From the NCBI RefSeq assembly GCF_003461625.1, contig NZ_QTXL01000003.1, positions 62,001 to 126,000 of the forward strand: a stretch of 64,000 nucleotides of DNA, written 5' to 3'. The notes below the pieces were generated by a model. It made no database searches. It saw only the letters and a list, made by a program, of their open reading frames with translations, and was not told the DNA's origin. This document shows, piece after piece, positions 43,221-51,195 of this stretch. The stretch's first letter is position 1. Every line of letters begins with the position of its first letter. The position numbers and the translations under genes were made by a program. The stretch is from Clostridium sp. AF15-31. Its GTDB lineage: Bacteria > Bacillota > Clostridia > Lachnospirales > Lachnospiraceae.

Positions 43221-45521
43221 TTATTCTTTTTCATCCAACATGGACATCAGTATCTTTTCCGGAGTGATCGGAAGTTCTCTGTGCCATACGCCTGTTGCAC
43301 GATAGATTGCATGTGCAATTGCAGGTGCAGGTGTATTGATCACTATCTCTCCTATAGACTTGGCTCCAAATGGGCCTGTCGGTTCATAACTGTGTTCAAA
43401 TTCTACCTGAAGATGCCCCATATCAAGGCGGGTTGGAATCTTATACTGCATGAAACTGGATTCAATCGGACATCCTCTTTCATTGTAGGTGACATTCTCA
43501 AACAGTGTATGCCCGATTCCCTGTACGATGCCGCCTTCTGCCTGAATACGTGCCAATGCCGGGTTGATAGGAATTCCACAATCAACAACAGCTACATAAT
43601 CCAGAATTTTTACCTCTCCTGTATATCGATCTAACTCAATCTCAACCATGCCGACCATATAAGGCGGAGGCGATACAGGTGAAGAATGGGAAACCGTTGC
43701 TACTGCTGCGATATCATTTGCAATCTGGTCTTTTACACTAATCTCGGCAAGTGACACACTTTGATCTGTATTGACCCGACATGCCCTTCCATTTTCAAAG
43801 ATCATTTCCTCCGGACTGCAGGAAAGCATACCGGCTGCTATCGCACAAAGCTTTTTTTTCAGTTTCTCACAGGCAAGTTCTACGGCCTTACCCGTAACAT
43901 ATGTTGTAGATGATGCATACGAACCGGAATCATATGGTGATGCATCTGTATCTGCCCCAAATACAGCTACATCATCCACGGAACAATCCATACATTCTGC
44001 CACCATCTGAGCCAGGATCGTGTCACACCCGGTTCCCATATCTGCCGCACCGATGATCAGATTAAATGTTCCGTCATCGGCCAGCTTTACCGTTGCCGAT
44101 CCGACATCCAGATTGGAGATACAGGAGCCTTGCATCGCCATAGCTACTCCGGCTGTTCTTACCTTCCCATCTCCTATCTCACGAACAGGATATTTCTCGT
44201 CCCAATGAAATAATTCTTTGCATTTTGCCATACATTTATCAAGTGCGCAGGCATTTGCTGTCTCTCCATAATATGCCGGCATCTTCATTCCTTCACGGAT
44301 CATGTTGTTTTCACGGATTACAGTCGGATCAATTCCAAGTCTTTCTGCAAGTTCATTTACAGCACTTTCCAGTGCAAATATACCCTGTGTCGCACCATAT
44401 CCCCGGTAAGCACCGGCTGCCATCGTATTGGTATATACTACATCATAATTAAACCGATATGCTTCAAGTCCACCTGTATAAAGGGGAATTGATTTATGTC
44501 CGCTCAGACCAACTGTTGTAGGTCCGTGTTCTCCATATGCTCCTGTATTTGAAAGTGTATACAGATCCAGTCCGCGGATATGTCCGTCCCGGTCTGCTCC
44601 CAGGCGTACACGGACTTCCATCTCATGCCGCGGAGAACCGGCAATCTGACTCTCTTCTCTTGTAAATATAAGTTTGGCGGGTTGTCCGGTCTTCAGTGTG
44701 ACAAACGCCGGATATACTTCACTGACTGCTGTCTGTTTTGCTCCAAAACCCCCACCGATTCTTGGTTTCTCAACACGTATCCTGCTCTTTGGAATGCCCA
44801 GTGCTCTGGAAAGGATACGACGCACATGAAATACAATCTGTGTAGACGAGATCACATGAAGCCTTCCATATCGGTCAAAACAGGTATAGGTGCGGAAGGT
44901 TTCCATCATTGCCTGGTTAAACGCCCGCATATGATATGTGTGTTCGAACACCTCATCACAATCCGCTATTACGGCATCCACATCACCATCTCCGTTTTTT
45001 TCACTTGCAACCAGATTCCGTCCGGGATCTCCTCCAACTTCCATAGGTGGAAACCAGTCCTCCTCCGGGTGTACAAGGACAGCACTATCCTTTGCCTGAT
45101 GAAAATCAAGGACCGGTTCGAGGATATCATATTTCACTTTTATCAGCTTCATTGCTTTTAAAGCAGCTTTCTCATCCGTAGCCGCAATAATAGCAACAAC
45201 ATCCCCTACAAAACGTACATGCCGGTCTATGATCAGCCGATCATAGGGAGATGGTTCCGGATATGTCTGTCCTGCAATCGCAAACCTCTGCTTTGGAACA
45301 TCCTTCCATGTATAAACATCTACAACTCCCGGAACTTTTTTCGCTATTGCTACGTTGATATCTTCTACAATAGCATTGGCATATGGGCTTCTTAAAAGCT
45401 TTACCGTCAAAGCATCTGATGATGTAATATCATCAACATAAACCGGTTTTCCCAAAAGGAGCTGCATTGCATCTTTTTTACGAACCGAATGATTGACTGA
45501 ATTATACTTCTTTTCTTCCAT
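43221..45521 (-). CDS. xdhA: Molybdenum-binding subunit of xanthine dehydrogenase-type hydroxylase
   Basis: This 766-residue catalytic subunit of the xanthine oxidase family contains the Moco-binding segments GGGFGAKQTAV, TGAYGEHG, AAGAYRGYGATQ and PFGAKSIGEIVI. The last holds the catalytic Glu. The ATG at 45521 has GAGGAGG six bases upstream; codons above it belong to the Fe-S subunit overlap. It overlaps that gene by 20 bases and is followed by a purine permease. The family hydroxylates purines or related heterocycles with water. Substrate is inferred from the permease. The rest of the Moco pathway is not in the window. Confidence 0.9.
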   Translation of the reverse strand: MEEKKYNSVNHSVRKKDAMQLLLGKPVYVDDITSSDALTVKLLRSPYANAIVEDINVAIAKKVPGVVDVYTWKDVPKQRFAIAGQTYPEPSPYDRLIIDRHVRFVGDVVAIIAATDEKAALKAMKLIKVKYDILEPVLDFHQAKDSAVLVHPEEDWFPPMEVGGDPGRNLVASEKNGDGDVDAVIADCDEVFEHTYHMRAFNQAMMETFRTYTCFDRYGRLHVISSTQIVFHVRRILSRALGIPKSRIRVEKPRIGGGFGAKQTAVSEVYPAFVTLKTGQPAKLIFTREESQIAGSPRHEMEVRVRLGADRDGHIRGLDLYTLSNTGAYGEHGPTTVGLSGHKSIPLYTGGLEAYRFNYDVVYTNTMAAGAYRGYGATQGIFALESAVNELAERLGIDPTVIRENNMIREGMKMPAYYGETANACALDKCMAKCKELFHWDEKYPVREIGDGKVRTAGVAMAMQGSCISNLDVGSATVKLADDGTFNLIIGAADMGTGCDTILAQMVAECMDCSVDDVAVFGADTDASPYDSGSYASSTTYVTGKAVELACEKLKKKLCAIAAGMLSCSPEEMIFENGRACRVNTDQSVSLAEISVKDQIANDIAAVATVSHSSPVSPPPYMVGMVEIELDRYTGEVKILDYVAVVDCGIPINPALARIQAEGGIVQGIGHTLFENVTYNERGCPIESSFMQYKIPTRLDMGHLQVEFEHSYEPTGPFGAKSIGEIVINTPAPAIAHAIYRATGVWHRELPITPEKILMSMLDEKE

Positions 45522-45987
45522 GAATGCCCTCCTCTGATCTCTTATATTCCAGATAATTTCGAATTCCCCGTAACTGGCCTTCATATCCGGAACATCTGCA
45601 AAGATTTCCTGCCAGATAAGCACGGATCTCATCATCTGTAGGATCCGGATTCTCTCGCAATAATGCTATCGTGTTCATGACAAATCCGGGATTGCAAAAT
45701 CCGCACTGATCAGCTCCCTGATCTGCAATAAATCCGACAAATTCAGAAGCTTCCTCCTGAAGTCCCTCTAATGTCTGTACCTCATGACCAGCTGCCCTTG
45801 CTGCCGGCACTGAACAGGAAAGCACAGGAATGCCGTCCAAAAAGACTGTACACAATCCGCAATTTGCAGTTTCACAGCCTCGCTTTACACTGTAGCAGCC
45901 ATGCTTTCTCAGAAAATCGATCAGAAGCAGATCCGGTTCAATAGAATCCACCAGTTTTTTTCCATTTACAATTACTGTTATCTCCAT
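45502..45987 (-). CDS. xdhC: [2Fe-2S] subunit of xanthine dehydrogenase-type hydroxylase
   Basis: This 161-residue protein holds two [2Fe-2S] clusters that carry electrons from molybdenum to FAD. The plant-type motif is CETANCGLC plus a later Cys (LSCSV), and the C-terminal helical domain has CGFCNPGF and LCRCSGY. It is coupled to both neighbours: it overlaps the FAD gene by 10 bases and the Mo gene by 20. Length is normal. Confidence 0.95.
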   Translation of the reverse strand: MEITVIVNGKKLVDSIEPDLLLIDFLRKHGCYSVKRGCETANCGLCTVFLDGIPVLSCSVPAARAAGHEVQTLEGLQEEASEFVGFIADQGADQCGFCNPGFVMNTIALLRENPDPTDDEIRAYLAGNLCRCSGYEGQLRGIRNYLEYKRSEEGIHGRKEV

Positions 45988-46778
45988 TTCTGCTCCTCTC
46001 TCAATTTATTTAATAATCTCTGACTTAATACACGAATCAGTCTGGAACGATACTTTGCTCCGGCTCGATGATTGCTTCCTGTCGGAATATGTTTCTCTGC
46101 CCACATAGCAAAGTTCTCTATAGAGTCTTCTGTCAGTCCCTCTGACAGAAGTCCTTCTTCATCCAGAAGAAGCATCGCTCGTCCCGGTCTTGCTCCCACT
46201 GATAAACGATATTCCCCGCCTACAACAGAAGCCGCACATGCGATCACCGGAAAATCAGTACTTTGATTTCTTACAGATGCATAAGAGAAGCACCCGGACG
46301 TCTTCTTTATGACAAGACGAACCAGAATATCCTGATCCGGTTTCTGTTCCGCAAATTCTCTAAGTGGTATTCTCCCGCCCTGATATAATTCCACATATGT
46401 ATCCATGGCAAGAAATACCGTCAGTACATCAGAGAAACCAAAACGTCCCCAGATACTTCCACCTACCGTTGCCAAGTTACGAAACTGTACACCGACAATA
46501 TCTTTTACAGCGTCTCTGACAGAATTTTGTGTATAATTATTTAAGCCTCTATGCAATTCTAGCTGTCGTAAAGATACCATCGAACCGATAATGATCTCAT
46601 TCTCCGTCTCCTCGATCTGATCCAGTTTCAGATCACACAGATCAATTGCTGTCAATATCGTCCGGTTCTGCATCTTTGTCCATAACATTCCACCGATTAT
46701 ACAGCTACCTTTTTTTTGATTTAACTGATAAGCCTCTTCCAGACTTTTAACACGTATATAATTCTGAATTGTTACCAT
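45978..46778 (-). CDS. xdhB: FAD-binding subunit of xanthine dehydrogenase-type hydroxylase
   Basis: This protein (about 266 residues) contains the FAD_binding_5 fold: SCIIGGMLWTKMQ replaces the common AGGTDL loop, and ATVGGSIWGRFGFSDV replaces the usual ATIGGN region. The match to the usual FAD loops is weaker than for most relatives, so cofactor use is likely but altered. I chose the ATG at 46778 with AAAGGAG upstream over an in-frame start at 46811. It is the first gene of the xdh operon and is divergent from the ABC importer. Confidence 0.88.
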   Translation of the reverse strand: MVTIQNYIRVKSLEEAYQLNQKKGSCIIGGMLWTKMQNRTILTAIDLCDLKLDQIEETENEIIIGSMVSLRQLELHRGLNNYTQNSVRDAVKDIVGVQFRNLATVGGSIWGRFGFSDVLTVFLAMDTYVELYQGGRIPLREFAEQKPDQDILVRLVIKKTSGCFSYASVRNQSTDFPVIACAASVVGGEYRLSVGARPGRAMLLLDEEGLLSEGLTEDSIENFAMWAEKHIPTGSNHRAGAKYRSRLIRVLSQRLLNKLREEQKWR

Positions 46779-46824
46779 AAAAAGCTCCTTTAAATGTTGC
46801 TTTAGCCGCACTATATCAAAATAT

Positions 46825-46853
46825 ATTATAGTAAAAATACTTGTTTTTGAAAA
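46825..46853 (-). promoter_or_regulatory. xdh operon promoter
   Basis: TTTTCA and TATAAT are spaced by 17 bases on the minus strand. The -35 overlaps the -35 region of the divergent promoter (46841-46869), so the two are mutually exclusive or co-regulated. A dyad ACTATA...TATAGT (46810-46832) covers the -10. Confidence 0.6.
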
Positions 46854-46869
46854 GATGCTTTGCTACAAT
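46841..46869 (+). promoter_or_regulatory. Promoter of the ABC importer operon
   Basis: TTGTTT and TACAAT are spaced by 17 bases. Transcription would start near 46876, inside the palindrome at 46872-46895. Confidence 0.6.
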
Positions 46870-46871
46870 AC

Positions 46872-46895
46872 CGTTGTATTATTTAAAGTATAACG
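46872..46895. promoter_or_regulatory. ModE-box-like palindrome
   Basis: CGTTGTA and TATAACG are inverted half sites (one mismatch) 10 bases apart, overlapping the expected transcription start of the ABC importer operon. The CGTTATA form resembles ModE operators of other bacteria. A ModE-type HTH gene is the fourth gene of the same operon. Binding is inferred. Confidence 0.6.
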
Positions 46896-46908
46896 AAAAG
46901 GAGTTATT

Positions 46909-48006
46909 ATGAAAAACACACTAAAAAAATACTTATCCTTATTATTAATCTGTTCCCTGCTTTTATCCCTGGCAGGCTGTAATACTTCATCGAAGCCTGC
47001 AGGCACAGGAACAACCGCTTCATCAGAAGCGACCTCAGAAATATCATCAGAAGCTTCTTCAGATGATGTGTCTACAGAAGCTGCCGAAAAAGAAACCTCT
47101 TATCCGGTCACAGTTACGGATCAGGCAGACCGCACCGTTACCATTGAAAAAGAGCCAGCTAAGATTGTAAGCGGATACTACATTCCTTCCAGCCTTCTGA
47201 TCGCACTTGGATTATCGGACAAGGTGGTAGGTATTGAGGCAAAAGCAGACAAAAGACCGATCTACAAACTGGCTGCTCCGGAGCTTCTGGAACTTCCAAA
47301 TGTCGGAACAGCAAAGGAATTCGATCTGGAAACCTGTGCTTCTCTTTCACCGGATCTTGTAATTTTGCCGTTAAAGCTAAAGGATGCCGCAAAGAGTCTG
47401 ACAGAGCTTGGTATTCCTGTGTTACTGGTAAATCCAGAAAGTCCGGATCAGTTATCCGATATGATCAGTCTTATTGCCACAGCTACAAATACCCAGGATA
47501 AAGCAGACCAACTGCTTGACTTCATTAATCAGGAAAAAGAAATGCTTACTACTTCTCTTGCAACCGCAAACGACACTCCGAATATTTACCTTGCAGGTAA
47601 TTCTTCTCTCCTGTCAACTGCCGGTCCAGCTATGTACCAATCAGGTATTATCGAACTTGCAGGCGGTAAAAATGTAGCATCTGATATCTCTGATACCTAT
47701 TGGGCCGAGATTAGCTATGAACAGCTTCTCTCCTGGGATCCTGATTATATTATTCTTGCTTCCGATGCAGAATATACAGTAGACGATGTATTAAGCGATC
47801 CGAACCTGAAAGACTGCACAGCAGTAAAAAATAACCACGTTTATGCTATTTCAGGGGATATCGAAGCACTGGACAGTCCTGTACCTGCTAGTATCCTGGC
47901 TTCCATCTGGCTTGCCGGAATCCTGCATCCTGATCAGGTTTCAACTGATACTTATACGAAAGAGATGAATTCTTTCTATGAAACATTCTATGGAATCAAA
48001 AAATAA
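46909..48006 (+). CDS. ABC importer substrate-binding lipoprotein, FecB/BtuF type (likely molybdate/tungstate)
   Basis: This 365-residue lipoprotein (LLSLAGCN, lipobox cysteine near 24) has a Ser/Glu/Thr-rich linker to about residue 62. The two-lobed cluster III binding fold follows (VTVTDQADRTVTIEKEPAKIV, LALGLSDKVVGIEAK, SYEQLLSWDPDYIIL). The class carries iron-siderophores, cobalamin or, in MolA of Haemophilus influenzae, molybdate and tungstate. The next genes and the ModE-type regulator favour molybdate or tungstate; this is inference. A strong AAGGAG site precedes the ATG. Confidence 0.85.
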   Translation: MKNTLKKYLSLLLICSLLLSLAGCNTSSKPAGTGTTASSEATSEISSEASSDDVSTEAAEKETSYPVTVTDQADRTVTIEKEPAKIVSGYYIPSSLLIALGLSDKVVGIEAKADKRPIYKLAAPELLELPNVGTAKEFDLETCASLSPDLVILPLKLKDAAKSLTELGIPVLLVNPESPDQLSDMISLIATATNTQDKADQLLDFINQEKEMLTTSLATANDTPNIYLAGNSSLLSTAGPAMYQSGIIELAGGKNVASDISDTYWAEISYEQLLSWDPDYIILASDAEYTVDDVLSDPNLKDCTAVKNNHVYAISGDIEALDSPVPASILASIWLAGILHPDQVSTDTYTKEMNSFYETFYGIKK

Positions 48007-48967
48007 AGCAAATTTATATCTTATTGCCGGAAGCGTAGGTCTGATTCTTCTGACAGCAGCTTCCCTGTTTATCGGAAAATACAGGATCACCCTGACCGGT
48101 CTGATAGCCGGAGACCCCATGCAATGGCGTGTATTTCTTACGCTCCGTGCCAGCCGCGCTGTTATCGGTGCTATCGGAGGATTTGTCCTTGGCATGGCAG
48201 GTTTTGTCTATCAGACCGTTTTTCGGAATCCTCTGGCCTCCCCTGATATCATTGGCGTATCTTCGGGAGCCAGTGCCGGTGCAGCATTTGGAATTCTGTT
48301 CTTATCCGGTTCTATGGCGATCACAGTCTCTGCTTTTGCAGGGGCTGTTTGTTCTGTTATCCTTGCACTGGTATTATCTTCCATAACCGCAGACCGGGAT
48401 GGTCGCAGCATTGTACTTGCCGGAATCGCTGTTCACAGTCTCGCACAGACGGCGCTGGTTTGTCTGAAATTAATCGCAGATCCGGAAAAACAACTGGCAT
48501 CGATTGAATATTGGATCATGGGAAGCCTAAATGGAATCAGCATCTACTCCATAAAAGGAAATATTATCCTGTGTCTTTTCTGTTCAGTCATTCTATTCTT
48601 ATTATATCGACAGATCATTCTTCTCTCTTTAGATGATAATGAGGGAAAAATGCTCGGTGTAAATGTACAGCAGATTCGTCTGATTGTTTTGTTGATTGCG
48701 ACACTGGCTGTTTCCGGTGTGATCAGTATGACCGGACTGATCAGCTTCGTATCTCTTCTGGCACCACACGGAGCACGTTTATTACTAAAAAACAACCGGC
48801 TATCCACCATGCTGCTAAGCGGACTGATCGGTGGATGTCTGCTAACCATGGGAGATATATTTGCTCGTAGTATAGCATCCACAGAACTGCCTGTAAGTAT
48901 CTTTACAAGTCTTTTAGGAGTCCCATTCTTAATCTATCTATGTATAAGGAGAAGTGATCGGATATGA
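47978..48967 (+). CDS. ABC importer permease, FecCD/BtuC type
   Basis: This protein of about 329 residues forms the ten-helix membrane channel of the BtuCD-type importers. Signatures are LRASRAVIGAIGGFVLGMAG and VYQTVFRNPLASPDIIGVSSGAS. The start at 47978 overlaps the upstream gene by 29 bases. Another ATG at 47990 is possible. It pairs with the following ATPase to form the import complex. A homodimer of permease is expected. Confidence 0.92.
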   Translation: MKHSMESKNKANLYLIAGSVGLILLTAASLFIGKYRITLTGLIAGDPMQWRVFLTLRASRAVIGAIGGFVLGMAGFVYQTVFRNPLASPDIIGVSSGASAGAAFGILFLSGSMAITVSAFAGAVCSVILALVLSSITADRDGRSIVLAGIAVHSLAQTALVCLKLIADPEKQLASIEYWIMGSLNGISIYSIKGNIILCLFCSVILFLLYRQIILLSLDDNEGKMLGVNVQQIRLIVLLIATLAVSGVISMTGLISFVSLLAPHGARLLLKNNRLSTMLLSGLIGGCLLTMGDIFARSIASTELPVSIFTSLLGVPFLIYLCIRRSDRI

Positions 48968-49761
48968 AATTACTGACTGTAAACAATCTGTCTGCCGGAT
49001 ATAATGGAACAGACATTATCAAAAATATCAGTTTTTCCGTCGACTCCGGTCAAATTATTGGTATACTGGGGGCAAACGGTTGCGGAAAAACCACCTTGAT
49101 CAAGTCCCTGGCAAATCTGCATCCCCATACGGGTAACTGTCAGCTTGATACAATTACTGTAGAATCAGTTTCCCCAAAGGAATTGGCAAGGCTTTGTGGA
49201 TATATACCACAAAATAACAGTATCTCTTTAGATCTCACGCTTTTTGATGTAGTTATGATGGGGTTCAACCCTGAACTGAAACTGTTGCAGACTCCAACCC
49301 GGCAAATGAAAGAAACGGCTATACAGACACTTATCGATGTTGGCCTTGGCAACCGGATGTATGATAATTTTCAAAGTCTGAGTGCCGGTCAGAAACAGTT
49401 ATGTATATTAGCACGTACATTTGCAGGCAAACGAAAACTTCTTCTTTTGGATGAACCGGAAAGTGCCTTGGATTTTCGGCTGCGTTATCAGGCAATGGAG
49501 CTTTTACAGGATTATATCCAACAAAATCATGCTTCTGCCCTGATCACACTACATGATTCAGCTCTGGCGCTAAATTATTGTGATTCACTTCTGATCCTGT
49601 CAGACGGCAGATTGATCGGTACGATCATTCCATCTGAAACATCAATTTCCGAGATGGAACAGCTTCTTTCCAAAATATATGGTACAATCAGTCTGTCAAA
49701 GCTTAACGATCGTCTTGGAAACAGCAGGCTTGTTATGATGAAGGAGGCTGAAACATCTTGA
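48964..49761 (+). CDS. ABC importer ATPase, FecE/BtuD type
   Basis: This 265-residue ATPase has Walker A GANGCGKTT, signature LSAGQKQLCILAR, Walker B LLLDEPESALD and H-loop TLHDSALALNYCD. It uses QN and SAG variants common in molybdate and cobalamin systems. The start overlaps the permease stop (ATGA). The C-terminal third ends near MEQLLSKIYGTISL. Confidence 0.95.
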   Translation: MKLLTVNNLSAGYNGTDIIKNISFSVDSGQIIGILGANGCGKTTLIKSLANLHPHTGNCQLDTITVESVSPKELARLCGYIPQNNSISLDLTLFDVVMMGFNPELKLLQTPTRQMKETAIQTLIDVGLGNRMYDNFQSLSAGQKQLCILARTFAGKRKLLLLDEPESALDFRLRYQAMELLQDYIQQNHASALITLHDSALALNYCDSLLILSDGRLIGTIIPSETSISEMEQLLSKIYGTISLSKLNDRLGNSRLVMMKEAETS

Positions 49762-50093
49762 AAGCAATAACAAAAATTTATTTTGTAAATGATAATAACG
49801 AAAAATTTTTTGGAGCCGGACCATGCCAACTGCTTCATATGATCGAAGAAACCGGCTCTCTCCGTTCGGCATCAATCTCTATGGGACTTGCCTATACAAA
49901 GGCACTCCGTATGATCAATAAAGCCGAGAAAGAACTGGGATTTTCTCTGACAAAACGCAGCACCGGTGGCAGATCCGGTGGTGGAAGTACTCTGACTCCT
50001 GAGGGAAAGGAATGGCTGAAAAAATATGAAACCTACCGGAATGCCTGTAACGAGGCCAACAGCAAACTCTATATGGAGATCTTTTCAGACTAG
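49758..50093 (+). CDS. ModE-type HTH protein, single domain
   Basis: This 111-residue winged-helix protein has the ModE N-terminal domain: GAGPCQLLHMIEETGSLRSA, MGLAYTKALRMINKAEKELG and the GG-rich wing RSTGGRSGGGSTLTPEG. There is no C-terminal molybdate-binding domain (MOP), so the ligand, if any, is different. A TTG start (49758) has AAGGAGG ten bases upstream and overlaps the ATPase stop. It probably controls the divergent operon through the palindrome at 46872-46895. Its stop lies 68 bases into the next gene's frame. Confidence 0.85.
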   Translation: MKAITKIYFVNDNNEKFFGAGPCQLLHMIEETGSLRSASISMGLAYTKALRMINKAEKELGFSLTKRSTGGRSGGGSTLTPEGKEWLKKYETYRNACNEANSKLYMEIFSD

Positions 50094-51123
50094 CGGGAAA
50101 AAACATCTGGTTCTGACAGGAGCATCCGGAAGTGGAAAAACAACACTTCTGTCATCTCTCTTTTCCTCTCCGATGCCCGGTGTTACCTCCTGGGTAGTAC
50201 CGGAAAAAGGAGTCTACCTGAAAAACAACCGTTCAACTGAAACAATCCAGATTGGACGTTTTCATCCGGATCCAACCCATAAGAGAAATCAGATGCTTGC
50301 TATTCCCGAAAGCTTTGATGAAAAAGGAACCGCATTCTTATATTCCTGTCTGCATACAACTTCCGAATGGATCACAATTGATGAAATCGGCTTTCTGGAA
50401 AGTGATTCCTGCAAATACCGGCAAGCCATACGAACCTTAATGAAGCACAAACAGCTTCTCATGGTCGTGCGAAAACAAAAGCTTCCGTTCCTTGAGGAAC
50501 TGCGTAACCATAAGGATGTTTTCCTTGTGGATCTCGATCAACCATATGGAAATGCAGGCTGTATCATCATGGCATCCGGTCAGGGTACCCGTTTTGGTGG
50601 AAATAAGCTGCTTGCTGATTTCAATGGACAACCATTGATCGATTCCTCTCTTAACATTATTAAGAATCTGTTTACAACATGTGTCGTGGTAACCATTCAC
50701 AAGGAAATTCAGAGCTTATGTATAAAACAAAATATTCCGGTACTGCTTCATACCTTTCCGCATCGAAACGACATGATTCGCCTCGGTCTGGAAACCATTG
50801 GTGAGCATATCGATCGCTGCGTCTTTCTCCCTGCTGACCAGCCTTTGCTTCAAAAAGAATCCATGATCTCGCTGCTTCTTTGTGCGGAAAATGACAGAAA
50901 CTCAATCTGGCGAACCTGTTATGAAGATATAGTCGGTTCTCCTGTTATCTTCCCGTCTGAATTTTTTGAGGAACTTCAGAATCTTCCTTTAAGAAAAGGC
51001 GGCAGTCAGGTAATAAATAATCATCCTGATCGTATTCGTACCTTTTCTGTTTCAGATATAAACGAACTAAGGGATATTGATACACCTGATGATTTATCCC
51101 AATTACTCCACGGGAACCTTTAA
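50026..51123 (+). CDS. P-loop NTPase fused to MocA-like cytidylyltransferase
   Basis: This 365-residue fusion has an N-terminal P-loop NTPase (Walker A LTGASGSGKTT, Walker B ITIDEIGFLES, THEP1-like). From about residue 175 it has a MobA/MocA nucleotidyltransferase (IIMASGQGTRFGGNKLLAD, FLPADQPLL). MocA-type enzymes convert Mo-molybdopterin into the cytosine dinucleotide form used by xanthine dehydrogenase-type hydroxylases. The NTPase half may drive insertion of the cofactor or metal. The ATG at 50026 lies inside the ModE gene in another frame, so the two could be joined by a +1 frameshift or by reinitiation. The fusion is unusual. Confidence 0.85.
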   Translation: MKPTGMPVTRPTANSIWRSFQTSGKKHLVLTGASGSGKTTLLSSLFSSPMPGVTSWVVPEKGVYLKNNRSTETIQIGRFHPDPTHKRNQMLAIPESFDEKGTAFLYSCLHTTSEWITIDEIGFLESDSCKYRQAIRTLMKHKQLLMVVRKQKLPFLEELRNHKDVFLVDLDQPYGNAGCIIMASGQGTRFGGNKLLADFNGQPLIDSSLNIIKNLFTTCVVVTIHKEIQSLCIKQNIPVLLHTFPHRNDMIRLGLETIGEHIDRCVFLPADQPLLQKESMISLLLCAENDRNSIWRTCYEDIVGSPVIFPSEFFEELQNLPLRKGGSQVINNHPDRIRTFSVSDINELRDIDTPDDLSQLLHGNL

Positions 51124-51129
51124 TCATTC

Positions 51130-51157
51130 TTGACATTTTATTTTATCGTTCTATAAT
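51130..51157 (+). promoter_or_regulatory. Promoter of the MATE gene
   Basis: TTGACA and TATAAT are 16 bases apart, about 40 bases before the start codon. Confidence 0.7.
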
Positions 51158-51195
51158 TCATCATGTCATAAAAAAAGAAATGAGGACGAATAAAA

